Assembly (NCBI RefSeq): GCF_000092125.1
Contig: NC_014212.1
Location: forward strand, 2,814,279 to 2,878,278
Direction of reading: 5' to 3'
Length of the DNA: 64,000 nucleotides
Source: Allomeiothermus silvanus DSM 9946
Lineage (GTDB): Bacteria > Deinococcota > Deinococci > Deinococcales > Thermaceae
The translations under genes and the position numbers were made by a program. The notes below the pieces were generated by a model, which worked only from the letters and a program-made list of their open reading frames with translations, was not told the DNA's origin and searched no databases. Shown here piece by piece: positions 1 to 8,294 of the stretch (positions within the stretch are counted from its first letter, which is position 1; every line of letters begins with the position of its first letter).

Positions 1-810
1 GATCGACTGGTGGATTTTTACGCCCAAGGTTCGCACTATCTAGACCCCAAGGTGGCAGCCTTTGACCGGGAGGTGCAGTTCTACTTGGCTTACCTCGAGT
101 ACCTCTCGGGGCTGCGCGCAGCCGGGCTTTCCTTTTGCTATCCCAGCGTGGGGAAGTCCAAGGGGGTGGCGGTGCGCGGGGGCTTCGACCTGGCCCTAGC
201 CAAAAAGCTCGCTTCCGAAGGGCGTTCGGTGGTAGGCAACGATTTTTTCTTGCAAGGCCGCGAGCGCATCTTGGTGATCTCGGGGCCCAACCAGGGTGGG
301 AAGACTACCTTTGCCCGGATGTTTGGCCAGCTCCACTACCTCGCTGGCCTGGGTTGCGCAGTGCCCGGGGAGGAGGCCAGGTTGTTTCTGTGGGACCAGA
401 TCTTTACCCACTTCGAGCGGGAGGAGGCCGCGAAAGACCTACGGGGAAAATTGGAGGACGAGTTGTTGCGCATCCGGGAAATCCTCACCAAAGCCACCCC
501 AGATAGCCTCATCATCCTCAACGAAATCTTCTCTTCCACCGCGCTGGAGGACGCGGTTTACCTGAGCCGTCGGATTCTGGAGGCCGTAAGCGCTCTCGAC
601 GCCCTGGGCGTGTGCGTCACCTTCCTCGAGGAGCTGGCCTCACTGAACGAGAAGACCGTGAGCATGGTCGCTGCGGTGTCTCCCCTGGACCCGACAGCGC
701 GGACTTTTAAGCTCGAGCGCAGACCCGCCGACGGGATGGCCTATGCCCTGGCCGTAGCCGAGAAGTACGGCCTGACCTATCCGCGCCTGAAGGAGCGCTT
801 AGGAGCGTGA
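1..810 (+). CDS. MutS-like ATPase (domain V), 5' end outside window
   Basis: The reading frame is open from base 1, so the gene begins upstream of the window; the GTG at base 10 is only an internal candidate start. The visible part is a MutS-family ATPase domain. It has a Walker A motif GPNQGGKTT (about bases 283-309) and a Walker B-like segment [11 protein letters not shown]. In canonical MutS the Walker B reads DE; here it reads NE. No mismatch-recognition domain is visible in this part. The stop overlaps the start of the next MutS-like gene by 4 bp (GTGA), so the two are translationally coupled and may form a heteromeric ATPase. A role in DNA repair or recombination is only inferred from the family. 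Confidence 0.8.
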   Translation, partial: DRLVDFYAQGSHYLDPKVAAFDREVQFYLAYLEYLSGLRAAGLSFCYPSVGKSKGVAVRGGFDLALAKKLASEGRSVVGNDFFLQGRERILVISGPNQGGKTTFARMFGQLHYLAGLGCAVPGEEARLFLWDQIFTHFEREEAAKDLRGKLEDELLRIREILTKATPDSLIILNEIFSSTALEDAVYLSRRILEAVSALDALGVCVTFLEELASLNEKTVSMVAAVSPLDPTARTFKLERRPADGMAYALAVAEKYGLTYPRLKERLGA

Positions 811-2309
811 AAGCCTTTCTGCTTTACCAAGACCGGGATCTCGAGCCTCCGGCGGGGTGGCCAGAGGGCCAGGCCGCGCTCGAGCAGGACCTCGAGCTAC
901 CCGTTTTATGGAACGCTATGGCCGGGGGCGACCCCTTCGTGTACGAGGTAGCCCGCAAAGTGATGTTCTCGAGCCTCTCCACCGACCCCCAGACCATCCA
1001 CTACCGCCAAGCAGTGCTGCAAGACTGCCTGGAAAACCCCCAGGAACTCAGGCAGCTCTACGCCCTCACGCTCGAGGCGATGGAGGCTGAGAAAAAAGCT
1101 CACTGGTTTTTTAGCCGGTCACCCGGAGCTGTCCTGAGCCACTCGCTCGAAGTCTTGCAGTTTCACATGGGGCTATTACGCAAGCTGCGCCACCGGGCCG
1201 ACGAAATAGCGGGCTGCTTCAAGTCCGAGGGGTTCAGGCGCCTGTTCAGCGCACTCCAGGAGGAGCTGAGCGAGGAGTATTTCCACACCGTTCAGGGGCA
1301 CCTCAAAACTCTGCGCTTCCGCCAGGGCGTGCTGATGAGCGCCAGGCTCGGCAAGGGTCTAAAAGGCGTAGGCTACGTGCTGCGCAGGCCTAACCCCGAC
1401 CGTCGGGGCTGGCTCGAGCGAATCCTGGGCGAGAAGTCCCCCTCGTTCACCTTCCAACTCCCCGCCCGCGATGAAAGCGGGGCGCGGGCCCTAGCCGAAC
1501 TGCAAGATCGGGGAATCAACTCCGTCGCCAACGCGCTAGCTCAGGCAGCAGACCACGTCCAGAGCTTTTTCACCCTGCTGCGCACCGAGCTGGCCTTTTA
1601 CCTGGGATGCCTGAACCTGTACCAAGAGCTCTCCCGGCTGGGTGAGCCGATCTGCTTTCCCCAGGTTTCGCCTCAGATGGACCATACCTTCCAACAGCTT
1701 TATGACCTGAGCCTGGCCTTGCGCACGGGAAGGAAGGTCGTGGGCAACGACCTGGAGGCCAGCGGCAAGCAGCTTGTGGTCATCACCGGGGCCAATCGGG
1801 GAGGCAAGACCACCTTCTTACGCAGCATCGGGCAGGCCCAGCTCATGATGCAAGCCGGGATGTTCGTGGGGGCAGAGGCCTTTCGGGCCAACCTGTGCCA
1901 AGGCCTCTTCACCCATTTCAAGCGCGAGGAGGATGCCACCATGAAAAGCGGGAAGTTCGACGAGGAGCTTAGCCGCATGAGCCAAATCGTCGATCACCTC
2001 ACCCCCCGCGCGATGATCCTCTTCAACGAATCCTTCGCCGCCACCAACGAGCGCGAAGGCTCGGAGATCGCCCAGCAGATTCTACGGGCCCTGTTGGAGC
2101 AGGACATCAAGGTTTTCTTTGTCACCCACATGTATGCCTTGGCGGGCGGGTTGTACCAGCAAAACCCCAGGGGTGGGCTCTTTCTGCAGGCCCAGCGATT
2201 AAGCGATGGCCAGCGTTCCTTCAGGATCCTTCCAGGGCCACCGCTACCCAGCAGCTTTGGGGTAGACCTCTACCGGGCAATCTTCGAAGCGGCCTATCTC
2301 GAGGCATGA
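807..2309 (+). CDS. MutS-like ATPase, second of a coupled pair
   Basis: 500 aa with a GTG start overlapping the upstream stop (GTGA). The C-terminal half carries the MutS ATPase: Walker [10 protein letters not shown] at about residues 328-336, then [12 protein letters not shown] in the Walker B/signature position. Here too the DE is replaced by NE. The N-terminal ~300 residues are helical, like MutS core/lever domains, but the FxE mismatch-binding domain I of MutS is not recognisable. At 500 aa it is much shorter than MutS (~800 aa) and lacks the Smr nuclease of MutS2. It is therefore a MutS-related protein of unknown role, probably paired with the preceding gene. Confidence 0.78.
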   Translation: MKAFLLYQDRDLEPPAGWPEGQAALEQDLELPVLWNAMAGGDPFVYEVARKVMFSSLSTDPQTIHYRQAVLQDCLENPQELRQLYALTLEAMEAEKKAHWFFSRSPGAVLSHSLEVLQFHMGLLRKLRHRADEIAGCFKSEGFRRLFSALQEELSEEYFHTVQGHLKTLRFRQGVLMSARLGKGLKGVGYVLRRPNPDRRGWLERILGEKSPSFTFQLPARDESGARALAELQDRGINSVANALAQAADHVQSFFTLLRTELAFYLGCLNLYQELSRLGEPICFPQVSPQMDHTFQQLYDLSLALRTGRKVVGNDLEASGKQLVVITGANRGGKTTFLRSIGQAQLMMQAGMFVGAEAFRANLCQGLFTHFKREEDATMKSGKFDEELSRMSQIVDHLTPRAMILFNESFAATNEREGSEIAQQILRALLEQDIKVFFVTHMYALAGGLYQQNPRGGLFLQAQRLSDGQRSFRILPGPPLPSSFGVDLYRAIFEAAYLEA

Positions 2310-2353
2310 ACCCCACAGGGGGCGTTCTTTGCTATGGAGTCAGGCCAGTAAAT

Positions 2354-3361
2354 CTAGGGGTGGCCCAGCCGCAGGGCCAGCACCAGGCTGGCCGCCAAGA
2401 GCAAGAAGGCAAACCCCACCAGGCCCACCCAGGCCGCCGAGAGACCGTGGCCCCTGAGGCTCTTCAGATCCACGCCCAGGCCGATGGCCGCCATGGAGAT
2501 AGCGGTGAGCACCTGGCTCGCAGTCTGGAGGCCGCTCTTCAATTCAGGAGGGATCAGCCCCAGGCTGGCCACCCCTCCCAGGGCAAGGAACCCCAGGAGG
2601 AAGGGGGGCAGAAGGGGGGGGCGGTTGCCCTGCTGAACCGCTCCCGACGGTTCCCGCCGAGCCACGATCACCCCCAGCAGAAGGAGCGTAGGGGCCAGGA
2701 GGGCCACCCGGGTGAGCTTGGCCAGGGTAGCCAGATCCAGGGCGCTGGGCCCTAACGCTGCCCCCACCGCCAGAACCTGGGCCACCTCGTGCAGGGTAGC
2801 TCCCGCCAATAGCCCCAAGGCCGCCTGGGAATGAAACCAGGGCGCAACCAAGGTTAGGCCGAGCGCCCCGATGGTGCCCATGAGGCTTACCACCGCGACA
2901 GCTAGCGAAACGTGTTCTTCCTTGGCCCGCACCACCGAGGCCCCAGCAGCAATAGCCGAAGCCCCACAGATCCCGGTGCCCAAGGCCAAGGAGAGGCGGA
3001 GGCCTCGAGGCATGCCCATGGCCTTGCCCACCGCGTTGACGAGCAGCAAGGCCAAGGCGATCACCCCGAGGTCTAGCAGCAAGATCAAGGGCCCCGCCTG
3101 GAAAAGCAGTCCCAGATTAAGGCGTACCCCCAGCAACACCACTCCCAGCCGCAGCAGGCTCTTGGCCGAGAAGTCAAGACCAAGCCGCGCTGAGGGCAAA
3201 GGAGTATACACCAAGCGCACTACGAGGCCCACGAGCAAGGCCAAGCCCAGCGGACCTACCGCCTTAAGGCCGGGCAGGTTGGCCAGGGCGAAGGCCAGGA
3301 CCACCGGGGGGAGGACCAGCACCAAACCGGGAAAGAACTTGAGTGCGGCAGGTCGCGTCAT
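2354..3361 (-). CDS. YeiH-type putative sulfate/sulfite exporter
   Basis: About 335 aa from the ATG at 3361; a TTG at 3397 would add 12 residues, but the ATG is preferred. The protein is almost entirely hydrophobic, with about ten predicted membrane helices, and contains the family-typical stretch GTGICGASAIAAGA (UPF0324/YeiH family). Members are annotated as putative sulfate exporters. It is divergent from a LysR regulator, the same arrangement as yeiH-yeiE in enterobacteria. The nearby sulfite dehydrogenase and TauE-like permease fit a role in removing sulfite or related oxyanions. The substrate is inferred. Confidence 0.82.
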   Translation of the reverse strand: MTRPAALKFFPGLVLVLPPVVLAFALANLPGLKAVGPLGLALLVGLVVRLVYTPLPSARLGLDFSAKSLLRLGVVLLGVRLNLGLLFQAGPLILLLDLGVIALALLLVNAVGKAMGMPRGLRLSLALGTGICGASAIAAGASVVRAKEEHVSLAVAVVSLMGTIGALGLTLVAPWFHSQAALGLLAGATLHEVAQVLAVGAALGPSALDLATLAKLTRVALLAPTLLLLGVIVARREPSGAVQQGNRPPLLPPFLLGFLALGGVASLGLIPPELKSGLQTASQVLTAISMAAIGLGVDLKSLRGHGLSAAWVGLVGFAFLLLAASLVLALRLGHP

Positions 3362-3398
3362 GGAGTCCACGGTAGGGAGAAAAGTGATATAAGTCAAG

Positions 3399-3424
3399 TT
3401 TTGATTTTGTATAGTTGATCAAAA
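3399..3424. promoter_or_regulatory. Inverted repeat between yeiH-like and lysR genes
   Basis: TTTTGAT (3399-3405) and ATCAAAA (3418-3424) form a perfect 7-bp inverted repeat with a 12-bp spacer. It lies in an unusually AT-rich stretch between the divergent genes. Size and position fit a LysR-type regulator binding site, but this is inferred from position only. Confidence 0.5.
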
Positions 3425-3434
3425 TAAAAGTTAT

Positions 3435-4328
3435 ATGCGCTTGGATCCCGAGAGTCTGCTCACCTTTACCGTAGTGGCCCAGCAGGGTAGCCTGAGCCGG
3501 GCCGCTCGCCAGCTCCACCGCACCCAGCCCGCCATCTCGAACCAGATGGCAAAGCTGGCCGAGCGAGTGGGGGAGCCGCTTTTCACCCGCCATCCCCACG
3601 GGGTGCGGCTCACCGCCGCAGGTGAGATCCTGCTGCCCCATGCCCTGGCCCTTAAGCGGGCTCTGGAGGGAGCAGTAGAAGCCTTACAAGCCCTCGAAGG
3701 CCTAAAAACCGGGCGGCTGCGCCTAGCCGCCAGCACCACCATCGCCCACTACTGCGTGCCCAAAGCGCTGGCCCGCTTGCGCCGGGCCCACCCCAGCCTA
3801 GGGATCGAGCTCAGGGTGGGGAACAGCCAGGAGGTGCTAGGCCTGTTGGAGGCAGGGGAGGCCGAGATCGGCCTGGTAGAGGGACACCTACCCCAGCTTC
3901 CAGCCGGTTTTGAAGCCGAGGTGCTGGCTCGAGACCGCCTCTTCTTGGTCACCCCTCCCGGCCACCCTCTGGCCGGACGCCGGGTGGGGCCGCAAGAACT
4001 CGCTGGCTTGGAGGTGGTCTGGCGTGAGGAGGGCAGCGGAACCCGCCAGGTGGCCGAGGCAGCCCTACGGGGGCTGGAGCTAAAAACGGCGCTGGAGCTT
4101 CCGGGCAGCGAAGCGGTAAAGCAAGCCGTGCGGCTGGGCTTGGGGGTGGCCTTCCTCTCGGGATACGTGGTGGAGGCGGAAGTGCAAGCGGGCCTGCTGG
4201 GGGTGGCCGAAGTGGATCTCCCTGGTCTGGAACGGCCGTTCACCCTCCTCCGCCCTCCCGAGGCCCTCCTTTCCCGCGCCGCTCGAGCCTTTGTGGAGGC
4301 ATCCAAGAGCGAGGGAAAGGAGGTATAA
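3435..4328 (+). CDS. LysR-family transcriptional regulator
   Basis: 297 aa. The N-terminal winged helix-turn-helix is typical of LysR proteins (LTFTVVAQQGSLSRAARQLH, then QPAISNQMAKLAERVGEPLF). A periplasmic-binding-protein-like effector domain follows at about residues 90-290. It is divergent from the YeiH-type transporter, which it probably controls together with itself through the 3399-3424 inverted repeat. The stop is only 4 bp before the ECF sigma factor start, so these genes are probably co-transcribed. The effector is unknown; sulfite or a reduced sulfur compound would fit the context. Confidence 0.88.
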   Translation: MRLDPESLLTFTVVAQQGSLSRAARQLHRTQPAISNQMAKLAERVGEPLFTRHPHGVRLTAAGEILLPHALALKRALEGAVEALQALEGLKTGRLRLAASTTIAHYCVPKALARLRRAHPSLGIELRVGNSQEVLGLLEAGEAEIGLVEGHLPQLPAGFEAEVLARDRLFLVTPPGHPLAGRRVGPQELAGLEVVWREEGSGTRQVAEAALRGLELKTALELPGSEAVKQAVRLGLGVAFLSGYVVEAEVQAGLLGVAEVDLPGLERPFTLLRPPEALLSRAARAFVEASKSEGKEV

Positions 4329-4332
4329 CCAG

Positions 4333-4854
4333 ATGATGGAGGGTGAAGAGGACGCGGTGCTCCTCCGCCGGGTATCCTGGGGGGATGAAGAGGCGCTCCT
4401 GGCCCTTTACCGCCGCCACGCCCCCTATGTGCACGCCCTGGCCCGGCGGATCCTGCGGGATGGAGAGGAGGCCAAGAGCATCGTGCAGGACACCTTCTTG
4501 CGCATCTGGCAGAAAGCCGAGCGCTTCGATGCCTCTTTGGGAACGCCCCGCACCTGGATCCTCACCATCGCCCACCGGCTGGCCCTGAAAGCGCTGAAGC
4601 GCCACCGGGAGGATTTCCCCCTCGAGGACTGGGACGCCCCTAGTGAAGCGGTGGGCGACGATACCCATTTGGAGCGGATCCAGATCGCTCAGGCGCTGCA
4701 ACGCATAGACGAGGAGGAGCGGCGGCTTTTGGAACTGGCCTACTTTCACGGCTACAGCCACAGCGAGCTGGCCCTTTTGCTGGGCTGGCCTTTGGGAACG
4801 GTAAAAAGCCGCCTGCGGCGGTCGCTGGAGAAGCTGAGGGCGTACCTGCGATGA
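4333..4854 (+). CDS. ECF-type RNA polymerase sigma factor
   Basis: 173 aa. The start at ATG 4333 follows AAGGAGGT at about 4317-4324. Region 2 lies at about residues 20-90 (ALARRILRDGEEAKSIVQDTF, then FDASLGTPRTWILTIAHRLA). Region 4 lies at about 120-170 and ends in a helix-turn-helix (HSELALLLGWPLGTVKSRLRR). It is followed with a 4-bp ATGA overlap by an anti-sigma factor with a zinc-binding motif, the standard ECF regulatory pair. The likely targets are unknown; the cupin and sulfite genes downstream are candidates. Confidence 0.9.
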   Translation: MMEGEEDAVLLRRVSWGDEEALLALYRRHAPYVHALARRILRDGEEAKSIVQDTFLRIWQKAERFDASLGTPRTWILTIAHRLALKALKRHREDFPLEDWDAPSEAVGDDTHLERIQIAQALQRIDEEERRLLELAYFHGYSHSELALLLGWPLGTVKSRLRRSLEKLRAYLR

Positions 4855-5513
4855 ACCACCCCGATCCCGACACCCTCGTCGCTCTGGCCCTGGACACCCT
4901 GCCCGAGGAGCAGCGGGAAACTCTGCTGCGCCACCTGCGTCGCTGCCCTTCCTGCCGGGCGCTCTACCGGGAGCACCTCGAGGCCTTGGACCACCTGACT
5001 GCCCTCCAGCAACCGCTGCCCATTCCCCCGGCGTGGGAGGAGGAGCTACGCGAGCAGCTTACCCCATCCGCACCCGTTCGGCGCCCAGGGCTCCTCTCCC
5101 GCCGACAACTGCTGGCAGCCGCGTTGGGGGTGATGCTCCTTAGCTTTCTGGGTTGGTTTGGCTATCGCCACTACCAGGACGCCCTAGCCTGGCGGAGGTT
5201 CGTGGCCCTGGCCTCCGAACCGGGGGCGCGGATGCTGCCCTTGGTTGACCCAGCAGGCCGCCAAACCGGCTGGGCCCTGCGTACCGCCCAGCGAGAGGTT
5301 TTCTTGTACCTACAAACGCCCCCACCCCCTGGCCGGGTGTACCAAGCTTGGCTGATCCTGCCGGAGGGCAGGAAAAGCCTGGGTGTGTCGCCCGGTAAAC
5401 TGCTGGAAGTCATGGTCCCGCTGTCTGAGGAAAGCTGGGTCGGCGTCTCGGTGGAACCCCCTGGGGGTAGCCCGGCCCCTACCACGCCCTCGGTAGGCCG
5501 GGTACGCATATAA
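4851..5513 (+). CDS. Membrane anti-sigma factor (ZAS motif, RskA-like)
   Basis: 220 aa. The N-terminal cytoplasmic part carries the zinc-binding anti-sigma motif H28-x3-C32-x2-C35 (HLRRCPSC). One membrane helix follows at about residues 86-105. The outer C-terminal domain (about 110-220) resembles anti-sigma-K/RskA domains, with the segment VYQAWLILPEGRKSLG. The start overlaps the sigma factor stop (ATGA), so it is translated with its partner. It is expected to hold the ECF sigma factor at the membrane until a redox or envelope signal releases it. Confidence 0.88.
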   Translation: MNHPDPDTLVALALDTLPEEQRETLLRHLRRCPSCRALYREHLEALDHLTALQQPLPIPPAWEEELREQLTPSAPVRRPGLLSRRQLLAAALGVMLLSFLGWFGYRHYQDALAWRRFVALASEPGARMLPLVDPAGRQTGWALRTAQREVFLYLQTPPPPGRVYQAWLILPEGRKSLGVSPGKLLEVMVPLSEESWVGVSVEPPGGSPAPTTPSVGRVRI

Positions 5514-5707
5514 GCCCAAGTACCCGGCCGATGTGCCACCCGAAGCGTTCCCCTAGGGTTTGGCCGAAGCCCATGCGCTTGGGGTGATTTTCCCTTCGGT
5601 GCTTCGGGCGGGGTTTACCTGGGTGGGTCCCTTAACTTTCCGCAGGTAGGTACTCCAGGATGATCCGAAGGGCCCTCAACGGGGATATACCCTACTGAGG
5701 TAATCCT

Positions 5708-6481
5708 ATGCAAAGACGCCAAGTGCTCAAGCTCGCCGGCAGCACCGCCTTGCTCACCGCTATGGGGCGGGTCTACGCCCTGGTCCCGGCCAGCGGAGAA
5801 GGGGTGTTTCGGCACTACCCCCAGGACGGCACGGATCTGGCCGTGCCCCAGGATAAGCCCTTCGCCGCCAAGGGGTTGGGGGAAACCCCCCTGGGCACCA
5901 CCGTGCTCATTCGCACTCGCACCGAGCAGCCCCTCCACTACCACCGGGAGCGGCTCGAGGCAGTTCTGGTACTGAAGGGTCAGGGGCGCTTCGTCGCGGG
6001 CGGGAAGGAAACCCCCATCTCCCCCGGGCAAGCCATCCTCATCCCCCCCATGACCGCCCACGCCTTCATGGGGGAACTTGACCTTTTGTCGCGCTTCAGT
6101 CCCAAGCTCATGGGGGACGTGGTCTTTGTGCAAGGAGGCTCCGGCCCCAACGAAGGCACCCCTCTATTGCTGAGCTATAAGGCCCCGGAGGTCCCGCAAG
6201 ACCGGCCCTTTGCCGCCTCGGCGCTGGCCAACGCCCCTTTGGGCACCGTGGTAGCCGTGGCTACCCGCAGCGGCCAGCCCTGGCACTACCACAAATCCAA
6301 GGACGAGCAAATCTACGTCTTAGGGGGCCAAGGGATAGCCCAGGTAGAACTAAAACGGCAGAAGGTAGGGCCGGGGAGCGTGCTTTTGATCCCATCAGGG
6401 GCCATCCACCAATTCCAAGGCAGCCTGCAGTTTCTCTCGGTATTCGGCCCGGCGCTCATGGGGGATGTGGTCTTCCTGTAA
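5708..6481 (+). CDS. Two-domain cupin protein with Tat-type signal
   Basis: 257 aa. The N-terminus MQRRQVLKLAGSTALL fits a twin-arginine signal (RRQVLK). Two tandem cupin domains follow at about residues 45-140 and 155-257. Each contains a metal-binding HYH block (QPLHYHRE and QPWHYHKS) and ends with a nearly identical LMGDVVF strand, indicating internal duplication. Export by Tat suggests a folded, metal-loaded periplasmic protein. The second domain stops right after LMGDVVFL, where the tnpB element terminus begins. The insertion may therefore have trimmed the C-terminus, although the domain appears complete. Enzymatic activity is unknown. Confidence 0.75.
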   Translation: MQRRQVLKLAGSTALLTAMGRVYALVPASGEGVFRHYPQDGTDLAVPQDKPFAAKGLGETPLGTTVLIRTRTEQPLHYHRERLEAVLVLKGQGRFVAGGKETPISPGQAILIPPMTAHAFMGELDLLSRFSPKLMGDVVFVQGGSGPNEGTPLLLSYKAPEVPQDRPFAASALANAPLGTVVAVATRSGQPWHYHKSKDEQIYVLGGQGIAQVELKRQKVGPGSVLLIPSGAIHQFQGSLQFLSVFGPALMGDVVFL

Positions 6482-6485
6482 ACCA

Positions 6486-6517
6486 CCCCTACCAACCGCT
6501 ACGCGGTCTGGTAGGGG
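6486..6517. repeat. Right-end hairpin of tnpB element
   Basis: CCCCTACCA (6486-6494) pairs with TGGTAGGGG (6509-6517). Inside it ACCGC (6495-6499) pairs with GCGGT (6503-6507), leaving a TAC loop and a single unpaired C. The tnpB stop codon lies inside the hairpin. In characterised TnpB systems the omega-RNA ends in the right end of the element, so this may be its 3' structure. Confidence 0.7.
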
Positions 6518-7737
6518 CTTTCCGAGGGAGGATGATGCAAAGACGACACCCTCAGAATCCGGGCCGGTTTACACAGGTTAGGCGCACAGCGCCCAGCGGC
6601 TATGCCGCTCCCCTCGCGGCCCATGCCCATCGAGCCTGCTCTTCGGGCAATGTTATGCGCGGCCACCCAATCCGCGTTGTGCTGGAAACCGCAGCACTGG
6701 CAACGGAAGAGGGCCTGGCTTTTACGGTTCTCCCTGGCGGTATGTCCGCAGCGGGGGCACTCCTGGCTGGTGTGCCTGGGGTCTACGGCCACCACCCGCA
6801 CCCCCTTCAGAGCCGCTTTATACTCCAACAGGGAGCGAAATCGGGCGTAGGGCCAGAGGTTGTGGAGGTGCCTTTCCTTCTTACCCCTCTTGGTGGTGCG
6901 GCCCCTAAGCCCGGTCAAATCCTCGATAGCGAGGGTGTCACCAGGCTCCAACCCATCCACGATGCGCCTGGCCAGGGTGTGCAGGGTGTGCGATACGAAG
7001 CGCCGCTCCCTCCCGCTAAGCCGTGCCCAAAGGCGGTTTATGCCTTTGGTGCGTTCGGAAGGACGGTCCAGCTTGGAGCGAACCTCGGCCCGCTTGGCCC
7101 GATAATGCAGACGTTTTCCCTGGAGGGAACCGCCGGAAAACTGCACCCCGCTGGAGAGGGTGGCGAGGGCCTTCTGCCCCAAATCGACGCCCACCACCCT
7201 CCCGCCGCCTGTGGGCGGGGTGGGGACTTCCAACCTGAGTATCAGGTTGATGTACCACTTGCCCCTCGGCCCCTTGGTGAGCACCCCGCCCTGCACGCTC
7301 CTGGCCCGCTTCAACATCCCCCGCTGGTAGTTGCCCAGCTTCATCGGGATGAGCATTCGACCCGCAACGGTGGTCAGCGAAACCGACTCCTCCCGCAGCG
7401 AGAGGGTGCGTTGGTCGAAGGCGCAGGAGGTGGGCTGGTAGAACCTGGCCCGGCTGCCCTTCTTCCGCCTCACCCGAGCAATGGCCTGCACGGCGAGGTT
7501 GGCGCTCAACCCCATCGCCCGGAGGTCGCGGTAGACCAGGCGGTGCAGCCGGAAGCGACGAAACTCTCCCCGCTCCTTAGCCACCCTCAGGGCGTGGTTG
7601 CAGCCCTGGGCGAACAACCGCACCGTGGCCGCAAGATGTTCGCCTATCGGCGAAGCAGCCAGCGCCGCCGCCTGTTCAGGAGTAGGCTTGAGGGTGCAGC
7701 GGAGCGTAAGGGTCTGCACGAACGCAGTATTGCACAT
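6499..7737 (-). CDS. tnpB: TnpB, RNA-guided nuclease of IS200/IS605 family
   Basis: 412 aa. The RuvC-like catalytic residues are all present: D185 in VVGVDLGQKAL, E272 in LAIEDLTGLR and D356 in HNADWVAAHNIA. A zinc ribbon is formed by C327/C330 and C346/C349. The N-terminal OrfB helix-turn-helix-like region is also present. TnpB proteins are RNA-guided DNA nucleases that help retain their element; Cas12 derives from them. The gene is full length with no visible lesion. It overlaps the right-end hairpin, as expected if the guide RNA is made from the 3' end of the gene. Any guide would be read from the flank on the cupin-gene side. Confidence 0.9.
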   Translation of the reverse strand: MCNTAFVQTLTLRCTLKPTPEQAAALAASPIGEHLAATVRLFAQGCNHALRVAKERGEFRRFRLHRLVYRDLRAMGLSANLAVQAIARVRRKKGSRARFYQPTSCAFDQRTLSLREESVSLTTVAGRMLIPMKLGNYQRGMLKRARSVQGGVLTKGPRGKWYINLILRLEVPTPPTGGGRVVGVDLGQKALATLSSGVQFSGGSLQGKRLHYRAKRAEVRSKLDRPSERTKGINRLWARLSGRERRFVSHTLHTLARRIVDGLEPGDTLAIEDLTGLRGRTTKRGKKERHLHNLWPYARFRSLLEYKAALKGVRVVAVDPRHTSQECPRCGHTARENRKSQALFRCQCCGFQHNADWVAAHNIARRAGSMGMGREGSGIAAGRCAPNLCKPARILRVSSLHHPPSESPYQTA

Positions 7738-7810
7738 CAGGCAAAGGAGGTGAGTGGGTGTAGCCGCACGCCGCGCCGTGGCGTGGCGCAGGCGGCCTGG
7801 GGCTCTGTCT

Positions 7811-7838
7811 CCCCGACCAAAGCGGTGTTTGGTCGGGG
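7811..7838. repeat. Left-end hairpin of tnpB element
   Basis: CCCCGACCAAA (7811-7821) and TTTGGTCGGGG (7828-7838) form a perfect 11-bp stem with loop GCGGTG. It resembles the right-end hairpin (CCCC-N-ACCA against TGGT-N-GGGG) and lies upstream of tnpB, as expected for a subterminal left-end hairpin. Confidence 0.65.
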
Positions 7839-7862
7839 ACTCCCGCCCCAGACCCCATACCG

Positions 7863-8201
7863 ATGAAGTACGGGGTATTGCTAGCCCTTCTCCTGATGGC
7901 CTGCGCCCCTACCACCACCGCCCCGTCCCCCACGGCTACCCCACCGGTAACCCAAGTACAAGTAGCCTTGGTGGACTTTGAGTTCAGGCCTGCGACCCTT
8001 CAGATAGCCCCAGGCACCACTGTAGTTTTCAAGAACCAGGGCCAGGCCCCCCATACCGTAACCGATGGCGCGGGCCGTTTCGATAGCGGCAATCTGGCCC
8101 CGGGAGCGGAGTTCCGCTACACTTTCCAGGCGCCAGGAGCCTACCAGATCTACTGCAAAATCCACCCCTACATGACCCTTAGCCTGCAGGTGGGGCCATA
8201 A
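7863..8201 (+). CDS. Cupredoxin (plastocyanin-like) lipoprotein
   Basis: 112 aa. A lipoprotein signal with lipobox LLMAC puts the lipidated cysteine at residue 14. A Pro/Thr-rich linker follows, then a single cupredoxin domain (about 30-112). The type 1 copper ligands are visible: H64 (APHTV), C98, H101 and M104 (YCKIHPYM). It is probably a membrane-anchored electron carrier in the periplasm. The molybdoenzyme and cytochromes c encoded directly downstream suggest it may accept electrons from sulfite oxidation. The tnpB element ends just upstream and may have replaced its native promoter. Confidence 0.85.
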   Translation: MKYGVLLALLLMACAPTTTAPSPTATPPVTQVQVALVDFEFRPATLQIAPGTTVVFKNQGQAPHTVTDGAGRFDSGNLAPGAEFRYTFQAPGAYQIYCKIHPYMTLSLQVGP

Positions 8202-8294
8202 GGATTACTTATGGGGGGTATAGCCACCTGTGAGCTTCCTTTATCCGCTGGCCTGAAGTAGAAAAGGAACACAGTGCACATCGAGGAGGTGGTC

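Larger units (their letters stand above)
6478..7860 (-). mobile_element. IS200/IS605-type element carrying tnpB only
   Basis: The element is bounded by a tnpB gene with a subterminal hairpin on each side (6486-6517 and 7811-7838). No TnpA (Y1 transposase) is present. The right end shares TGTAAACCACCCC and GGGGCTTTCC with a remnant at 23953-23990, which places that boundary close to 6478. The left boundary near 7840-7860 is approximate. It sits between the cupin and cupredoxin genes. The tnpB gene itself is intact. Confidence 0.65.

Noticed and set aside
6532-7866. A 444-codon open frame on the plus strand opposite tnpB
   Set aside because: It is the antisense shadow of an intact tnpB gene in GC-rich DNA. 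It has no family features and no RBS.
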